Source: JABFRG01 sp046351415 (lineage in GTDB: Bacteria; Myxococcota_A; Polyangia; Polyangiales; Polyangiaceae). Taken from it: 64,000 nucleotides of DNA. Below the pieces are notes generated by a model. That model saw only the letters and a program-made list of their open reading frames with translations, had not been told where the DNA came from and searched no databases. Where the stretch lies: positions 62,001 through 126,000 of the forward strand of contig JAXLYO010000003.1 of NCBI GenBank assembly GCA_046351415.1, given 5' to 3'. A program made the translations under genes and the position numbers. Of this stretch, positions 53,682 to 62,378 are shown piece by piece. Position 1 is the stretch's first letter; each line of letters opens with the position of its first letter.

Positions 53682-53689
53682 CATCGCGA

Positions 53690-54307
53690 TCAAGGCGAAG
53701 CCTCGCCCAGCTGAGCGCGGAGCTGTCCGAGCACCGCTTTTCGCTGCTCGCTCGAGAGCTCACCCGCGTGCGAGAAGAGCAGCTCTCCGTTCTTGTCGTA
53801 GAGCACGATGTTGCTCTGCCCGCGTACGAGCCCCAATTTCTCGCGCATGCGTCCTTGCCAGTCGCAGAAGATGGGAAGGTTCTGTTTGCGCGATTCGCTC
53901 TTGATGGCATCGCGGACGAAGCCGCGAACCGGCCAGTAATCGTAGCCATCGAGGTCGGCCACCGCGAGCAGCACGACCTTCTGCTTGTAGCGATCACCCT
54001 TCGCCATACGCGAGAGTTCCTCTTTGAACGCAGTATTCTGCTTGGCGGACTTTTCGTCCTCGTAGACGAGCAGCAGCGGCTTTCGGCCGAGTCGATCGAT
54101 GTCGACTCGCCTTTCCCACGCGTCCTCTATCGTGAGGGACGGCACGCGCTCTCCAGGTTTGGGTAGCGCGAGTGCCAAGTCCACCGAGACCGAAAGGAAA
54201 AAGGAAACGACCCCGGCCCCTACGGACACCGTGAGGCGCCGTAGAGAGTTCTGCCGCGACCTTCGAGGAGGGGCGGTCGTTGCGAACGAGGCCGGGGTCG
54301 TTTCCAC
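53690..54307 (-). CDS. Thioredoxin-fold (YtfJ-like) exported protein
   Basis: 205 residues with an N-terminal hydrophobic helix (VSVGAGVVSFFLSVSVDLALAL) as signal or anchor. The body, with KPGERVPSLTIEDAWERRVDID, VLLAVADLDGYDYW and NIVLYDKNGELLFSHAGELSSEQ, matches the thioredoxin-like YtfJ pattern without a CxxC active site. It lies 15 bp after the fasciclin gene on the same strand and ends eight bases from the convergent carH gene. Probably co-expressed with the fasciclin protein under light control. Confidence 0.7.
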   Translation of the reverse strand: METTPASFATTAPPRRSRQNSLRRLTVSVGAGVVSFFLSVSVDLALALPKPGERVPSLTIEDAWERRVDIDRLGRKPLLLVYEDEKSAKQNTAFKEELSRMAKGDRYKQKVVLLAVADLDGYDYWPVRGFVRDAIKSESRKQNLPIFCDWQGRMREKLGLVRGQSNIVLYDKNGELLFSHAGELSSEQRKAVLGQLRAQLGEASP

Positions 54308-54322
54308 GGGGCTCCTCTCTGG

Positions 54323-55315
54323 TCAGCCTTTGCTGGGAGGGAGAATGACGCGGTCGATGACGTGAATGACGCCGTTGCGGGTGGGGAGGTCGGTGAGGAC
54401 GACGTTCGAGTCCTTGTTCAGCTTCACCCCTCCATCGGTCGTGATGTCGATGTTGCTGCCTTCGACGGTTGGGACCGGACCGGCCTTCACGTCCTTCGCG
54501 AAAACGGTGCCGGAGACAACGTGGTAGGTGAGGATCTGCGTCAGTGCGGCCTTGTCGGCGAGCGTGGCGTTGAACGCCGTCTCGCCAATGTCCTTCTTCA
54601 ACTGCGCGAAGGCCGCATCCGTCGGGGCGAAGACCGTGAAAGGACCGGGGCCGGAGAGCGTGTCGACGAGCCCCGCAGCCTTGATGGCCGTCACGAGGGT
54701 GGAGAACTTCGTGGTGCCGTCATCGTAGCCCACCGCCGTGTCGACGATGGAGGGAAGGATGACGCCGTCAACCACATGAATGACACCATTCGAGGCCATG
54801 ACGTCGGCCGTCGCGACATTGGCGGAACCGTTCAGCACGACCTTCCCACCAGAGCCGTCCACGGTGAGCTTGGCGCCGAGGAGCGTGTCGACGTCCTGCT
54901 TCTTGCCGAGAACGTCGGCTGCCGGAACCTTCGCCGCGAGCACGTGATACTTCAAGATCAGGCCGAGTTCGGTCTTGTACGGCGCGGTGACGAGTTTCGA
55001 AAGGAGGAAGTCGGGAACCTTCTTGAACGCATCGTCCGTGGGGGCGAAGACCGTGAACGGACCTTGTGCGCGAAGCGCCGACTCCAGCCCCGCGGCTTGG
55101 ACGGCCGAAACGAGGGTCTTGAACGAACCAGCGGCGACCGCCGTGTCGACGATGTCTTTGGCTGCGATACTCGTATCCGTCGTACCGGCATCCGTGGTGA
55201 CTCCCGAATCCGTTTCGGGCGTAGGCGTGGGCGTGGGCGTCGTAGCCGTATCACTGCAGGCAACCACCGTGGCGAGGAGAGCAGAAGCGAACGCAAGCTT
55301 TCGAGAGTCGAACAT
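54323..55315 (-). CDS. Lipoprotein with two fasciclin (FAS1) domains
   Basis: 330 residues from the ATG at 55315, with GGAG seven bases upstream. The signal ends in TVVAC and a Pro/Thr linker follows. Two FAS1 domains are clear: each has TLVxAVxAAGL, GPFTVFAPTDxAF and a C-terminal NGVIHVIDxVILP (residues about 60-195 and 200-330). FAS1 domains mediate adhesion; homologous exported proteins in some bacteria relate to carotenoids or singlet-oxygen stress. Three CarH-type repeats sit directly upstream. Confidence 0.93.
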   Translation of the reverse strand: MFDSRKLAFASALLATVVACSDTATTPTPTPTPETDSGVTTDAGTTDTSIAAKDIVDTAVAAGSFKTLVSAVQAAGLESALRAQGPFTVFAPTDDAFKKVPDFLLSKLVTAPYKTELGLILKYHVLAAKVPAADVLGKKQDVDTLLGAKLTVDGSGGKVVLNGSANVATADVMASNGVIHVVDGVILPSIVDTAVGYDDGTTKFSTLVTAIKAAGLVDTLSGPGPFTVFAPTDAAFAQLKKDIGETAFNATLADKAALTQILTYHVVSGTVFAKDVKAGPVPTVEGSNIDITTDGGVKLNKDSNVVLTDLPTRNGVIHVIDRVILPPSKG

Positions 55316-55324
55316 GAGGGCTCC

Positions 55325-55357
55325 TTGTATAAGGTTTGTGTAGGTTTTGTATACGCA
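55325..55357. promoter_or_regulatory. Three contiguous 11-bp CarH-type direct repeats at the fasciclin promoter
   Basis: TTGTATAAGGT (55325-55335), TTGTGTAGGTT (55336-55346) and TTGTATACGCA (55347-55357) are three back-to-back 11-bp units. On the minus strand a promoter TTGCGC-17 bp-TATACA overlaps the third unit, and the array runs down to the ribosome-binding site of the fasciclin gene. Known CarH operators are 11-bp direct repeats overlapping the promoter, so this is the best operator in the window. Confidence 0.75.
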
Positions 55358-55442
55358 CGGATCTAGAATTGCGCAAGGGATTTGGCTCACATTTATGACG
55401 ATTGCGAAATGTTTATGCGCGGGGTGCCCCAGAGTACCCAAT

Positions 55443-55464
55443 ATGTATAAGGTTTGTTGAATTG
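55443..55464. promoter_or_regulatory. CarH-type repeats upstream of the ABC1-kinase gene
   Basis: ATGTATAAGGT (55443-55453) and TTGTTGAATTG (55454-55464) repeat the TGTATAAGGT of the 55325 unit with the same 11-bp phase, 40 bp before the ABC1-kinase start. The two arrays lie about 85 bp apart in one 188-bp divergent gap. Confidence 0.55.
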
Positions 55465-55503
55465 AGCTTCCGCCCGCATTTCGGCGGCACTACCCTTTCC
55501 AGA

Positions 55504-56814
55504 ATGGCGAGCGCGAAAGAGCTTCCGAGGGGCGTGTGGGCAAGGTCTTCGCGGGTTGCGTGGCTGGCGACGAAGGTCGCGGGGCACGAGGTACGCCACA
55601 AGATGAAGCGAGCGCTCGGTGGCGTGGCGAGTCTGGAAGAAGCCACGGCGACGCGTATCGCTCAGGCGCGTCTCATGGTGGAGAGTCTCGGCCGCATGAA
55701 GGGCGCGCTCATGAAGGCGGGACAGATGCTCTCCATCGATGCGAGTGATTGGTTGCCGAAGGAAGCGCAAGACATTCTCACGTCGCTCCAAGGCGAGAGC
55801 GCCCCCGTGCCGTTCGAAACACTGAAGAGAGTCATCGAGGAAGACCTCGGGAAGGACGCCCTTCTACGGTTCGACGCGTTCGACGAGGCCCCCGTCGCGA
55901 GCGCAAGTATGGGGCAGGTGTATCGAGCGAGGCGAGGGGAGGAACTCGCCGTCAAAGTACAATACCCCGGAGTCTCCGAGAGCATCGACAGCGACGTCGA
56001 AGCGCTCGAGAAGCTCGGCGCGGGCATGATGACCCTGAGCGGGAGGCGTATCGACCTCAAAGAGCTCTTCGGAGAGTTGAAGCGCGTCCTCCACGATGAA
56101 GCCGACTACGAACGTGAGCGCCGTTACCTCGAAACCTTTCGAGAGAAGCTCCATGGCGATCCGCTCTTCATCGTGCCCCAGAGCCACGCAGACTTGTCTT
56201 CGGGCCGTGTCCTCACGACGAGCTGGGAATCCGGTACTCCCCTCGGCGTTTGGCTCCGAGCTGCGCCGGCCGAGCGAGCCGTCGAAGTGGCTACCCAATT
56301 GCTCGACTTGTATTGTCGTGAATTCTTCGAGTGGGGCCTCGTTCAAACCGATCCGAATCCCGCCAACTTCCTCGTGCGTGACGATGGTCGAATCGTGCTC
56401 CTCGATTTCGGAGCGACGGTAGAATACTCCGCAGAGTTTAGGAGCGCCTACGGTTCGCTCTTGAGGACGGTGCAATCTGCGTCCCACGAAGAAGTCATCG
56501 AACGAGGCATCGCGTTCGAGCTCATCGACGGACGTGAGTCGGACGAGGCCAAAGCGCTCTTCGTGGACATGCTGCGCGTGAGCGTTGCGCCGTTCTCGAC
56601 CACGCAGCAGCCCTTTCACTTTCGCGACACCGACTACAACGCGCGCTCCCGCGAGGCGACGACCGACTTCATTCGTAGTCTGAAGTACTCCGCGCCGCCG
56701 AAGCATCTCGTGTTCCTGCATCGAAAGCTCGGGGGGCTTTTTCAGTTACTCAAGCGCGTCGATGCAACACTCGACTTGCGACCGTATTGGGAAAGGATGG
56801 TGGGTCTTGTTTGA
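55504..56814 (+). CDS. ABC1/AarF/UbiB-family atypical kinase
   Basis: 436 residues from the ATG at 55504. Family motifs: KGALMKAGQMLSID (KxGQ), EAPVASASMGQVYRARR (Ala-rich nucleotide loop), AVKVQYPG (Lys), LVQTDPNPANFLV and VLLDFG. In other organisms these atypical kinases support ubiquinone synthesis or plastid and light-stress lipid metabolism. It heads a pair with glutathione peroxidase and follows CarH-type repeats. Confidence 0.92.
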   Translation: MASAKELPRGVWARSSRVAWLATKVAGHEVRHKMKRALGGVASLEEATATRIAQARLMVESLGRMKGALMKAGQMLSIDASDWLPKEAQDILTSLQGESAPVPFETLKRVIEEDLGKDALLRFDAFDEAPVASASMGQVYRARRGEELAVKVQYPGVSESIDSDVEALEKLGAGMMTLSGRRIDLKELFGELKRVLHDEADYERERRYLETFREKLHGDPLFIVPQSHADLSSGRVLTTSWESGTPLGVWLRAAPAERAVEVATQLLDLYCREFFEWGLVQTDPNPANFLVRDDGRIVLLDFGATVEYSAEFRSAYGSLLRTVQSASHEEVIERGIAFELIDGRESDEAKALFVDMLRVSVAPFSTTQQPFHFRDTDYNARSREATTDFIRSLKYSAPPKHLVFLHRKLGGLFQLLKRVDATLDLRPYWERMVGLV

Positions 56815-57394
56815 ACCGAAACGTGTTGGATGGCTGTTCGTATTCGTCCTCGCATGCTCGACGCGAAGCCGGGCTCCGCAAGCCGAAGCCAAAGCAGAGC
56901 ACGACGCGAGACGACTGGACGCGAACGCGCTCTACGATGTGCCACTTGTTCGTATCGACGGTTCGCAGACCACTCTTGGTGCATACCGCGGAAAAGTGCT
57001 GCTCGTCGTCAACACTGCGTCGAAGTGCGGCTACACGCCGCAATACCGCGACCTTGAGCGCCTCCATCGCACCTACGAAGCGCGCGGTTTTTCGGTCCTG
57101 GGGTTTCCGTCGAACGATTTCGGCGCACAAGAACCGGGGCAGAATTCGGAGATCGCGACGTTCTGCCAGAAGAACTTCGGCGTCACCTTTCCGCTCTTCG
57201 AAAAGAATGCCGTCACGGGAGCGAACGCGCAGCCCCTCTTTGTACGCCTCGCGGCTGCCCATGGTGCGCCGGAGTGGAACTTCACGAAATACCTCGTCGG
57301 TCGCGGTGGTCGCGCGGTCGCTTCGTTTCCGAGCAATGTGACCCCGCAAGAACTCGATGCGCCGATTCGCAAAGAACTCGACGCGGCGCCGTGA
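56807..57394 (+). CDS. Glutathione peroxidase family thiol peroxidase, lipoprotein
   Basis: 195 residues from a TTG at 56807 that overlaps the kinase stop; it has a signal ending in VLAC (Cys17). The peroxidase core has NTASKCGYTPQYRDLERLH with the peroxidatic Cys74, GFPSNDFGAQEPG and APEWNFTKYLV (Trp and Asn of the catalytic tetrad). It reduces hydroperoxides, most likely lipid peroxides in the envelope. Coupling to the ABC1 kinase and CarH-type repeats fits a photo-oxidative response. Confidence 0.9.
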   Translation: MFEPKRVGWLFVFVLACSTRSRAPQAEAKAEHDARRLDANALYDVPLVRIDGSQTTLGAYRGKVLLVVNTASKCGYTPQYRDLERLHRTYEARGFSVLGFPSNDFGAQEPGQNSEIATFCQKNFGVTFPLFEKNAVTGANAQPLFVRLAAAHGAPEWNFTKYLVGRGGRAVASFPSNVTPQELDAPIRKELDAAP

Positions 57395-57501
57395 GCTGCG
57401 GCGCGGGGAGTTGCCGCTCGATCTCGCGGGGTGGAGTGGAAGAGCTTGCGGTTCCGAAGCAGGCCCTTCCGTTCTTGCGCTGGCCGCCGTAGCCTAGAGG
57501 C

Positions 57502-58935
57502 ATGACGCTTCGCCCTTTCCGCTTGTCCCTGGTCCTTCTTTTGGTCGCAGCTTGCGTAGAGGACACCTCGTCGAAGCCCACGGTCGATGGGGGAACCTCA
57601 GACGCCTCTTCGGGCGGGAAAGAAGACGGCTTCACGCCGGGAAGCGACGGCAGTGTCGAGGGTGACGCTGGCATCGCGTTGCTGACGGACGCCGTCGCCA
57701 TTGCCGCGGGGGCTGAGCACACCTGCGCCCTTCGCGCGAGCCAAGACGTCATCTGCTGGGGCGGCAACGGGAGCGGTCAGCTCGGCGTGCCGGCTGCGCA
57801 AACCCCACGGTCTTCGGTGCCTGTTCGGGTCACGTTGCCAGACGGCGGCAAAGCCAAAGCGATCGCGGCCGGCACGCGACACACGTGCGCTCTCATGACA
57901 ACGGGCAAGATCGCATGTTGGGGAGAAAACACGACCGCACAGCTTGGCCGCTCGCCACTCGATCCCGTCAACCCGAACGCCGACTACGTCGTCGATCCAA
58001 TCGAGTTCACAAGCGGATGGAAGGGAGCCTCGGCCATCGCGGGGGGAGGCGGGCATACCCAGGCGCTCGTTCCCGCGGGCGCGCTGGTGAACGGCAAAGA
58101 CGCGTTCTGGCTCTGGGGTTGGGGAAAGAACGCTTTCGGTCAGCTGACCCGAGACTCGTTCGGCTTCCCGGTGTCGTCACCGCTCGTCGCGACGCTTGAC
58201 GGCAAGGAGCCGACTCCATCCATGAACCAACTACCCGTCCTTGCCATCGCCCTCGGCGACGACTTCGGTTGCGCACAGGGCTTCATTCCGACCCCTGGGG
58301 GAAGCTGGTTCGAGCGGGTCGTCTGCTTCGGAGCTTCGGGTAAGAAGCAAACGGGAACGCTTCTACCTGGGTCGACGAACCTCGGTGCTGTCTGGCTGAG
58401 CGAGACTGTCGCCCTCGCGCTTCCTCGCGGGGTGGCCGCCGGTGCGCAGCACGCTTGCGCGATCGGAGGCAAAGTCGGCGGAGGCGAGTCGCTGTATTGC
58501 TGGGGCGATTTCTCCATGGGGCAGACAGGACAGGCGACCCCGCCAGCGAATGCAGGCTACGGGGCACCAGTCCCTGACGTCGATGGCACCGCCATCACGG
58601 TCTTCGCTGCAGGTGGAAACAACACGTGCGTCGTAGAAAATAGCAAGACTCGATGCATCGGTGCGAACGACGAAGGACAGCTCGCGAGTGGCAAGGTCGA
58701 TGCCGACCCGCATCCCAGTTGGTCCAATGTCACGCTTCCATCGGCAAGCGCGCTCGCAGTCGGCCGTAAGCACGTCTGCGCGATTCTCGGTGCCGCGGCA
58801 GGCTCGCCAGGTCGCGTGAGCTGCTGGGGACTCAACCGAACGGGGCAACTCGGCGACGGCATCGATCTCGACAAGGGCTACGCGGATGGAACGTTCTCGC
58901 GGCCCGCACCGGTGGCCGTCCGCGCCGTCAAGTAG
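57502..58935 (+). CDS. RCC1-repeat lipoprotein
   Basis: 477 residues. The signal ends in LVAAC and a Gly/Ser/Asp linker follows. At least five RCC1-type blades are visible, each with a HTCAL-like start and a CWGxNxxGQLG end: ICWGGNGSGQLGV, CWGENTTAQLG, LWGWGKNAFGQLT, CWGDFSMGQTG, CIGANDEGQLASG, SCWGLNRTGQLGDG. It is a seven-bladed propeller-type exported protein, frequent in myxobacteria. Function unknown. Confidence 0.88.
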   Translation: MTLRPFRLSLVLLLVAACVEDTSSKPTVDGGTSDASSGGKEDGFTPGSDGSVEGDAGIALLTDAVAIAAGAEHTCALRASQDVICWGGNGSGQLGVPAAQTPRSSVPVRVTLPDGGKAKAIAAGTRHTCALMTTGKIACWGENTTAQLGRSPLDPVNPNADYVVDPIEFTSGWKGASAIAGGGGHTQALVPAGALVNGKDAFWLWGWGKNAFGQLTRDSFGFPVSSPLVATLDGKEPTPSMNQLPVLAIALGDDFGCAQGFIPTPGGSWFERVVCFGASGKKQTGTLLPGSTNLGAVWLSETVALALPRGVAAGAQHACAIGGKVGGGESLYCWGDFSMGQTGQATPPANAGYGAPVPDVDGTAITVFAAGGNNTCVVENSKTRCIGANDEGQLASGKVDADPHPSWSNVTLPSASALAVGRKHVCAILGAAAGSPGRVSCWGLNRTGQLGDGIDLDKGYADGTFSRPAPVAVRAVK

Positions 58936-58940
58936 CGCGC

Positions 58941-60386
58941 TCACGCCGAGAGCGTCGCGGAAGTGACGACGGAGTCTGCGGGCGTCCGTGGGCTTCCGTC
59001 GTTCGCGAGATGTCGTCCGAACGAGCGCATCACCCAGAGGTGAAAGATCGCCTGCGTCACTTTGTAGAGGAGCCAGGGAAGGCGCGGCACGAAGTCGTTG
59101 ATGGCGGCGAGCACGAATTCGCCGCCAAGCACCGCGCGGAACTCGAGGCGAGGCCGTGTGCCTTCGACCTGGGCCGAGAGCAAGCCGCCCGTGACGTAGA
59201 AGAGCTGCCGCTGGGGCGTGCTCCTCTCCCGTGCAAGCCGCAATTCGAGGAGGGGCTTCGCAACCGGACGGAAGACGAACCGACACACGCCTTGGTCGTC
59301 GCACGTGACGCGAAGGAAGGGACCGAGGAAGCGAGGCAACCATCGCATGTACTCCTCTGCGACCCACTGTGCGTCGCGACCTCGACCGAGCGGTAGCCGC
59401 TGAATCGAACATACGGTGCGAGGGGCGGGGAGCTTTCTCGCAGGCCCCTCGGGCATACGCGAATCTTCCCGTCGTGTCCCTTCCGTGATCGCCCGGCGGA
59501 GCGAAACGTCGAGCGACGCGGGAGCTTGCTTGAGGCTCGCCTGGAGCTCGCCGCCGTCCGTGACAACCATGTCGTGGCCGAGGCTTTCGACGAGAGGTCT
59601 CACGAGAACCTGAGGCGCCCCCGTGATGGCGCTTACCCAGAGGAGAGAGAGTTTCGCCGTCCGAACCGGCAGTGTGATGACGTGCGTGCGTTTCCCGAGG
59701 GCTCTTCCCGTTCGACGAAGCATCTCCGCGTACGACACGACTTCTGTCCCACCGATGTCGTACGCGCGTCCGGCGAGGGACGGTGTCTCGATCGCATGCT
59801 CGAGGAGCGGAATGACGTCTTCGAGCGCAATCGGCTGCGAGAGCGTCCTTGTCCAACGTGGTGTCACCATGACCGGCAGCCTTCGAACGAGCTTCGTCAT
59901 CATCTCGGACGAAGAGCCCCCCGCACCGATGATGAGACCGGCCCTCAGCGTGGTCACCGGTACGCCATGCGCCGCGAGGGTACGCTCGACCTCATGTCGG
60001 CTCGCGAGGTGTCGTGAAAGGGCTGCTGCGCCTTTCGGAAGAATACCCCCCAAGTAAACGATGTGTCGAACACCCTTGGCTGCGGCGGCCCTCGCGAAAT
60101 TGTCGGCGCAAATCAAATCGAGGTCGTCGAAGCTGCCCTGCGTGAGGCGAGCGGGCGGCAGCATCGAGTGAACGAGATAGACAGCAACTTCGGCCCCCTC
60201 GAGCGCGTCTTCCGCGGCCTTCAAGTTGAACAAGTCGCAGGCGCGCCATTCGATATGCTCGTGGGCTTTCTTTTGGACGGCGCGCGCAAGGGCGAAGACG
60301 TGATGGCGCTCCGCCAGCGCCGCGACGAGCGCGCGACCGACGAAACCGCTCGCGCCAGCTACGGCGATGCGCTTCCGATCACTCAT
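58941..60386 (-). CDS. NAD(P)-binding SDR-like protein with C-terminal DUF2867-type domain
   Basis: 481 residues. Rossmann motif AVAGASGFVGRALVAALAERH at the start, then atypical SDR features (VYLVHSML, IVYLGGILP, PVTTLRAGLIIGAGGSS). From about residue 330 a second domain runs to the end (FRPVAKPLLELRLARE, GGEFVLAAINDFVPRLPW). Similar two-domain proteins are found in light- or carotenoid-linked clusters; the substrate is unknown. Its start overlaps the stop of the MerR-like gene by four bases, so the two form an operon. Confidence 0.85.
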   Translation of the reverse strand: MSDRKRIAVAGASGFVGRALVAALAERHHVFALARAVQKKAHEHIEWRACDLFNLKAAEDALEGAEVAVYLVHSMLPPARLTQGSFDDLDLICADNFARAAAAKGVRHIVYLGGILPKGAAALSRHLASRHEVERTLAAHGVPVTTLRAGLIIGAGGSSSEMMTKLVRRLPVMVTPRWTRTLSQPIALEDVIPLLEHAIETPSLAGRAYDIGGTEVVSYAEMLRRTGRALGKRTHVITLPVRTAKLSLLWVSAITGAPQVLVRPLVESLGHDMVVTDGGELQASLKQAPASLDVSLRRAITEGTRREDSRMPEGPARKLPAPRTVCSIQRLPLGRGRDAQWVAEEYMRWLPRFLGPFLRVTCDDQGVCRFVFRPVAKPLLELRLARERSTPQRQLFYVTGGLLSAQVEGTRPRLEFRAVLGGEFVLAAINDFVPRLPWLLYKVTQAIFHLWVMRSFGRHLANDGSPRTPADSVVTSATLSA

Positions 60387-61261
60387 CGGATGGCCTCCGC
60401 GAATGCCGAAAGCTGGACCATGCCGTCACAAAAGCTCGCATACCTGAGGCCCCTGCGCTCTTGCGAGCGAAGCGCTCTTCCGCCGACGACGAGTGCGGCG
60501 CCGACTGCGCGCGTGGCCTCGGCGACCTTCGCGTAGTCGGACCGAAAGTGTGGACCCGTGTGCCCCACCGCGAGCCAAACGAGGCGCGGACGCATTTCGT
60601 GGATAGCGCGGGCGAGCGTGTTGCCAGGAAGCCATGAACCGAGCGAACGCGCGGCCATGCCATGCTCGCGAAGGACGAACTCGACGATGGCCGTGGGTAG
60701 CGTGAAGGGGTCGCCCTCGAGGGTTCCGCCGAGCGCAAGGGGAGCGCTCGCGGGCGCTTGCCTCAAGCGATCACCGAGCGCTCCCAAATAGCGATGCAGG
60801 AGGCCACATGCTCGACGTTCTTCGTATATCTCGATGGTGCCCTTCGCCCACCGCTCGCCGAGCTCCAGTAAGGCGGGCCCGATGACCTCGTCTGCAACGA
60901 CGTCGAGTCCGGAAGAAGCGAGTCGCTGGGTATCGAGGACGTTGCGCACTGCGCCCTCGTCGTCACGGAGCAGCGCGCGCACGAGAAGGCGCCGGGCCGT
61001 GGCGGGGCTGGCGGGCTCCCCGCCCGTCGCGCCCACCAACTTCCCGGGCTCTGCGATCTCGAGACCGTCGCGACGCGAAAGCTCGAGGACCGCCTCGACC
61101 GGAATACGCCGATGCCCTCCAGGGGTGCGCACCGTGCGGAGAACCCCTCCGTCGCACCATCGCTTCACGGACGATTCACTGACACCCAGCGATGCCGCCG
61201 CTTGCCGTGAAGTGAGCGGCTTCGTTGGGTGATGCGTGAACGAATTGAACGATTCATTCAT
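60383..61261 (-). CDS. MerR/CarH-like regulator with degenerate cobalamin site
   Basis: 292 residues from the ATG at 61261. The HTH is LTSRQAAASLGVSESSVKRWCDGGVL with TPGGHRRIP. The middle has W138 but ER (Glu148-Arg149) where CarH has EH, and the Rossmann part reads EGDPFTLP where CarH has D-x-H-x2-G, so the cobalt-binding His is Phe186. It should not bind B12 as CarH does, and may act like a B12-independent CarA-type partner. It is co-transcribed with the SDR gene and divergent from the TIGR01777 gene. Confidence 0.82.
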   Translation of the reverse strand: MNESFNSFTHHPTKPLTSRQAAASLGVSESSVKRWCDGGVLRTVRTPGGHRRIPVEAVLELSRRDGLEIAEPGKLVGATGGEPASPATARRLLVRALLRDDEGAVRNVLDTQRLASSGLDVVADEVIGPALLELGERWAKGTIEIYEERRACGLLHRYLGALGDRLRQAPASAPLALGGTLEGDPFTLPTAIVEFVLREHGMAARSLGSWLPGNTLARAIHEMRPRLVWLAVGHTGPHFRSDYAKVAEATRAVGAALVVGGRALRSQERRGLRYASFCDGMVQLSAFAEAIR

Positions 61262-61363
61262 GCCGGATGGTTTCGATGTTAGCACGTTGATCCATAAAGT
61301 GCCGGAAAAATCGCGATACGAAGTGCGATTGACGATTCGGTTGATGAGTCTTATGAACGTTTT
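61237..61363. promoter_or_regulatory. Candidate repeats upstream of the MerR-like and TIGR01777 genes
   Basis: TGAACGAATT (61237-61246), TGAACGATTC (61246-61255), TTGACGATTC (61329-61338) and TGAACGTTTT (61354-61363) share a TGAACGA core. Two lie in the first codons of the MerR-like gene, two in the divergent gap. They could be binding sites of the MerR-like protein. The match is loose. Confidence 0.3.
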
Positions 61364-61406
61364 GGACGAATTTGGCGTGCGCCCTTCTTTTCACACGGAG
61401 ACATTC

Positions 61407-62378
61407 ATGCAAGCAACGCGAGAATACAACTCGGGCGAAGGCGCTCTGGTGACCGGCGCGACGGGCCTCATCGGTCGGGCGCTCGTCCGGGCACTCGACG
61501 GCCATGTGGTGGCGACGTCGCGAAGCGGAGCTTCCGCCCTCGATGGCGCTCGAAAGGTGGTTGCCTGGGACACGCGTTCGGTGCTCCCCAGCAGCGTGTT
61601 CGAAGGGGTTCGCTCCGTGTTCCATCTCACGGGTGAACCCGTCGCGGAGGGGAGATGGACGGCGGCCAAGAAGGAGCGCATTCGATCGAGTCGTACCGAC
61701 AGCACCCGGGCTCTCGTCGCAGCCTTCGAAGCGCTGGCGCCAGCCGAGCGACCCAAGGTGCTGGTCTGTGCCTCCGCCGTGGGCATCTACGGCTCCCGTG
61801 GAGACGAGGTCCTCACGGAGGATGCGCCGCTCGCCGACGGGTTTCTGGCGGAGGTTTGTCGCGATTGGGAAGCGGAGGCAGCCCGCGCCGAAATGCTCGG
61901 CGTTCGTGTGGTTTCGCTGCGTATCGGTATCGTCCTTTCGAACGACGGCGGAGCGTTCCCGAAAATGCGGGTGCCCTTCGAGCTCGGTGTCGGAGGTGCA
62001 CTCGCAAAAGGGACTCAGTGGATGCCTTGGATTCACCTCGAGGACCTCATCGGTCTATTGCGATTCGCGGCCACGACCGACTCACTCTCCGGTCCGGTCA
62101 ATGGCTCGGCGCCCGTCCCGGTCACGAACGCGGATTTCACGGAGGCGCTCGGACACGCACTTCATCGTCCGACGCTCTTTCGAGCACCGCGATTTGCGCT
62201 GCAGCTCGCGCTGGGTGAAGTGGCTGGAGTCGTCCTTGCCTCTCAGCGAGTCGTCCCCATGCGCGCGCTCGATGCAGGTTTCGAGTTCGCCTTCCCGACG
62301 ATCGATGAGGCGCTCGCGTCACTCGCGTCGAAGGAGAGGCCTGCCGCCGTCAAAGACGTACCCCGGAGAGTCACATGA
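61407..62378 (+). CDS. TIGR01777-family epimerase-like protein (YfcH type)
   Basis: 323 residues from the ATG at 61407 with GGAG upstream. Motifs: GALVTGATGLIGRALVRAL, SVFHLTGEPVAEGRW, VLVCASAVGIYGSRGDEVLTED, GFLAEVCRDWEAEA, VVSLRIGIVLSNDGGAF and QWMPWIHLEDL. It is an extended SDR without a known substrate. In light-responsive LitR/CarH clusters of other bacteria, such genes occur near the regulator. Coupled to the SRPBCC gene by ATGA. Confidence 0.9.
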   Translation: MQATREYNSGEGALVTGATGLIGRALVRALDGHVVATSRSGASALDGARKVVAWDTRSVLPSSVFEGVRSVFHLTGEPVAEGRWTAAKKERIRSSRTDSTRALVAAFEALAPAERPKVLVCASAVGIYGSRGDEVLTEDAPLADGFLAEVCRDWEAEAARAEMLGVRVVSLRIGIVLSNDGGAFPKMRVPFELGVGGALAKGTQWMPWIHLEDLIGLLRFAATTDSLSGPVNGSAPVPVTNADFTEALGHALHRPTLFRAPRFALQLALGEVAGVVLASQRVVPMRALDAGFEFAFPTIDEALASLASKERPAAVKDVPRRVT

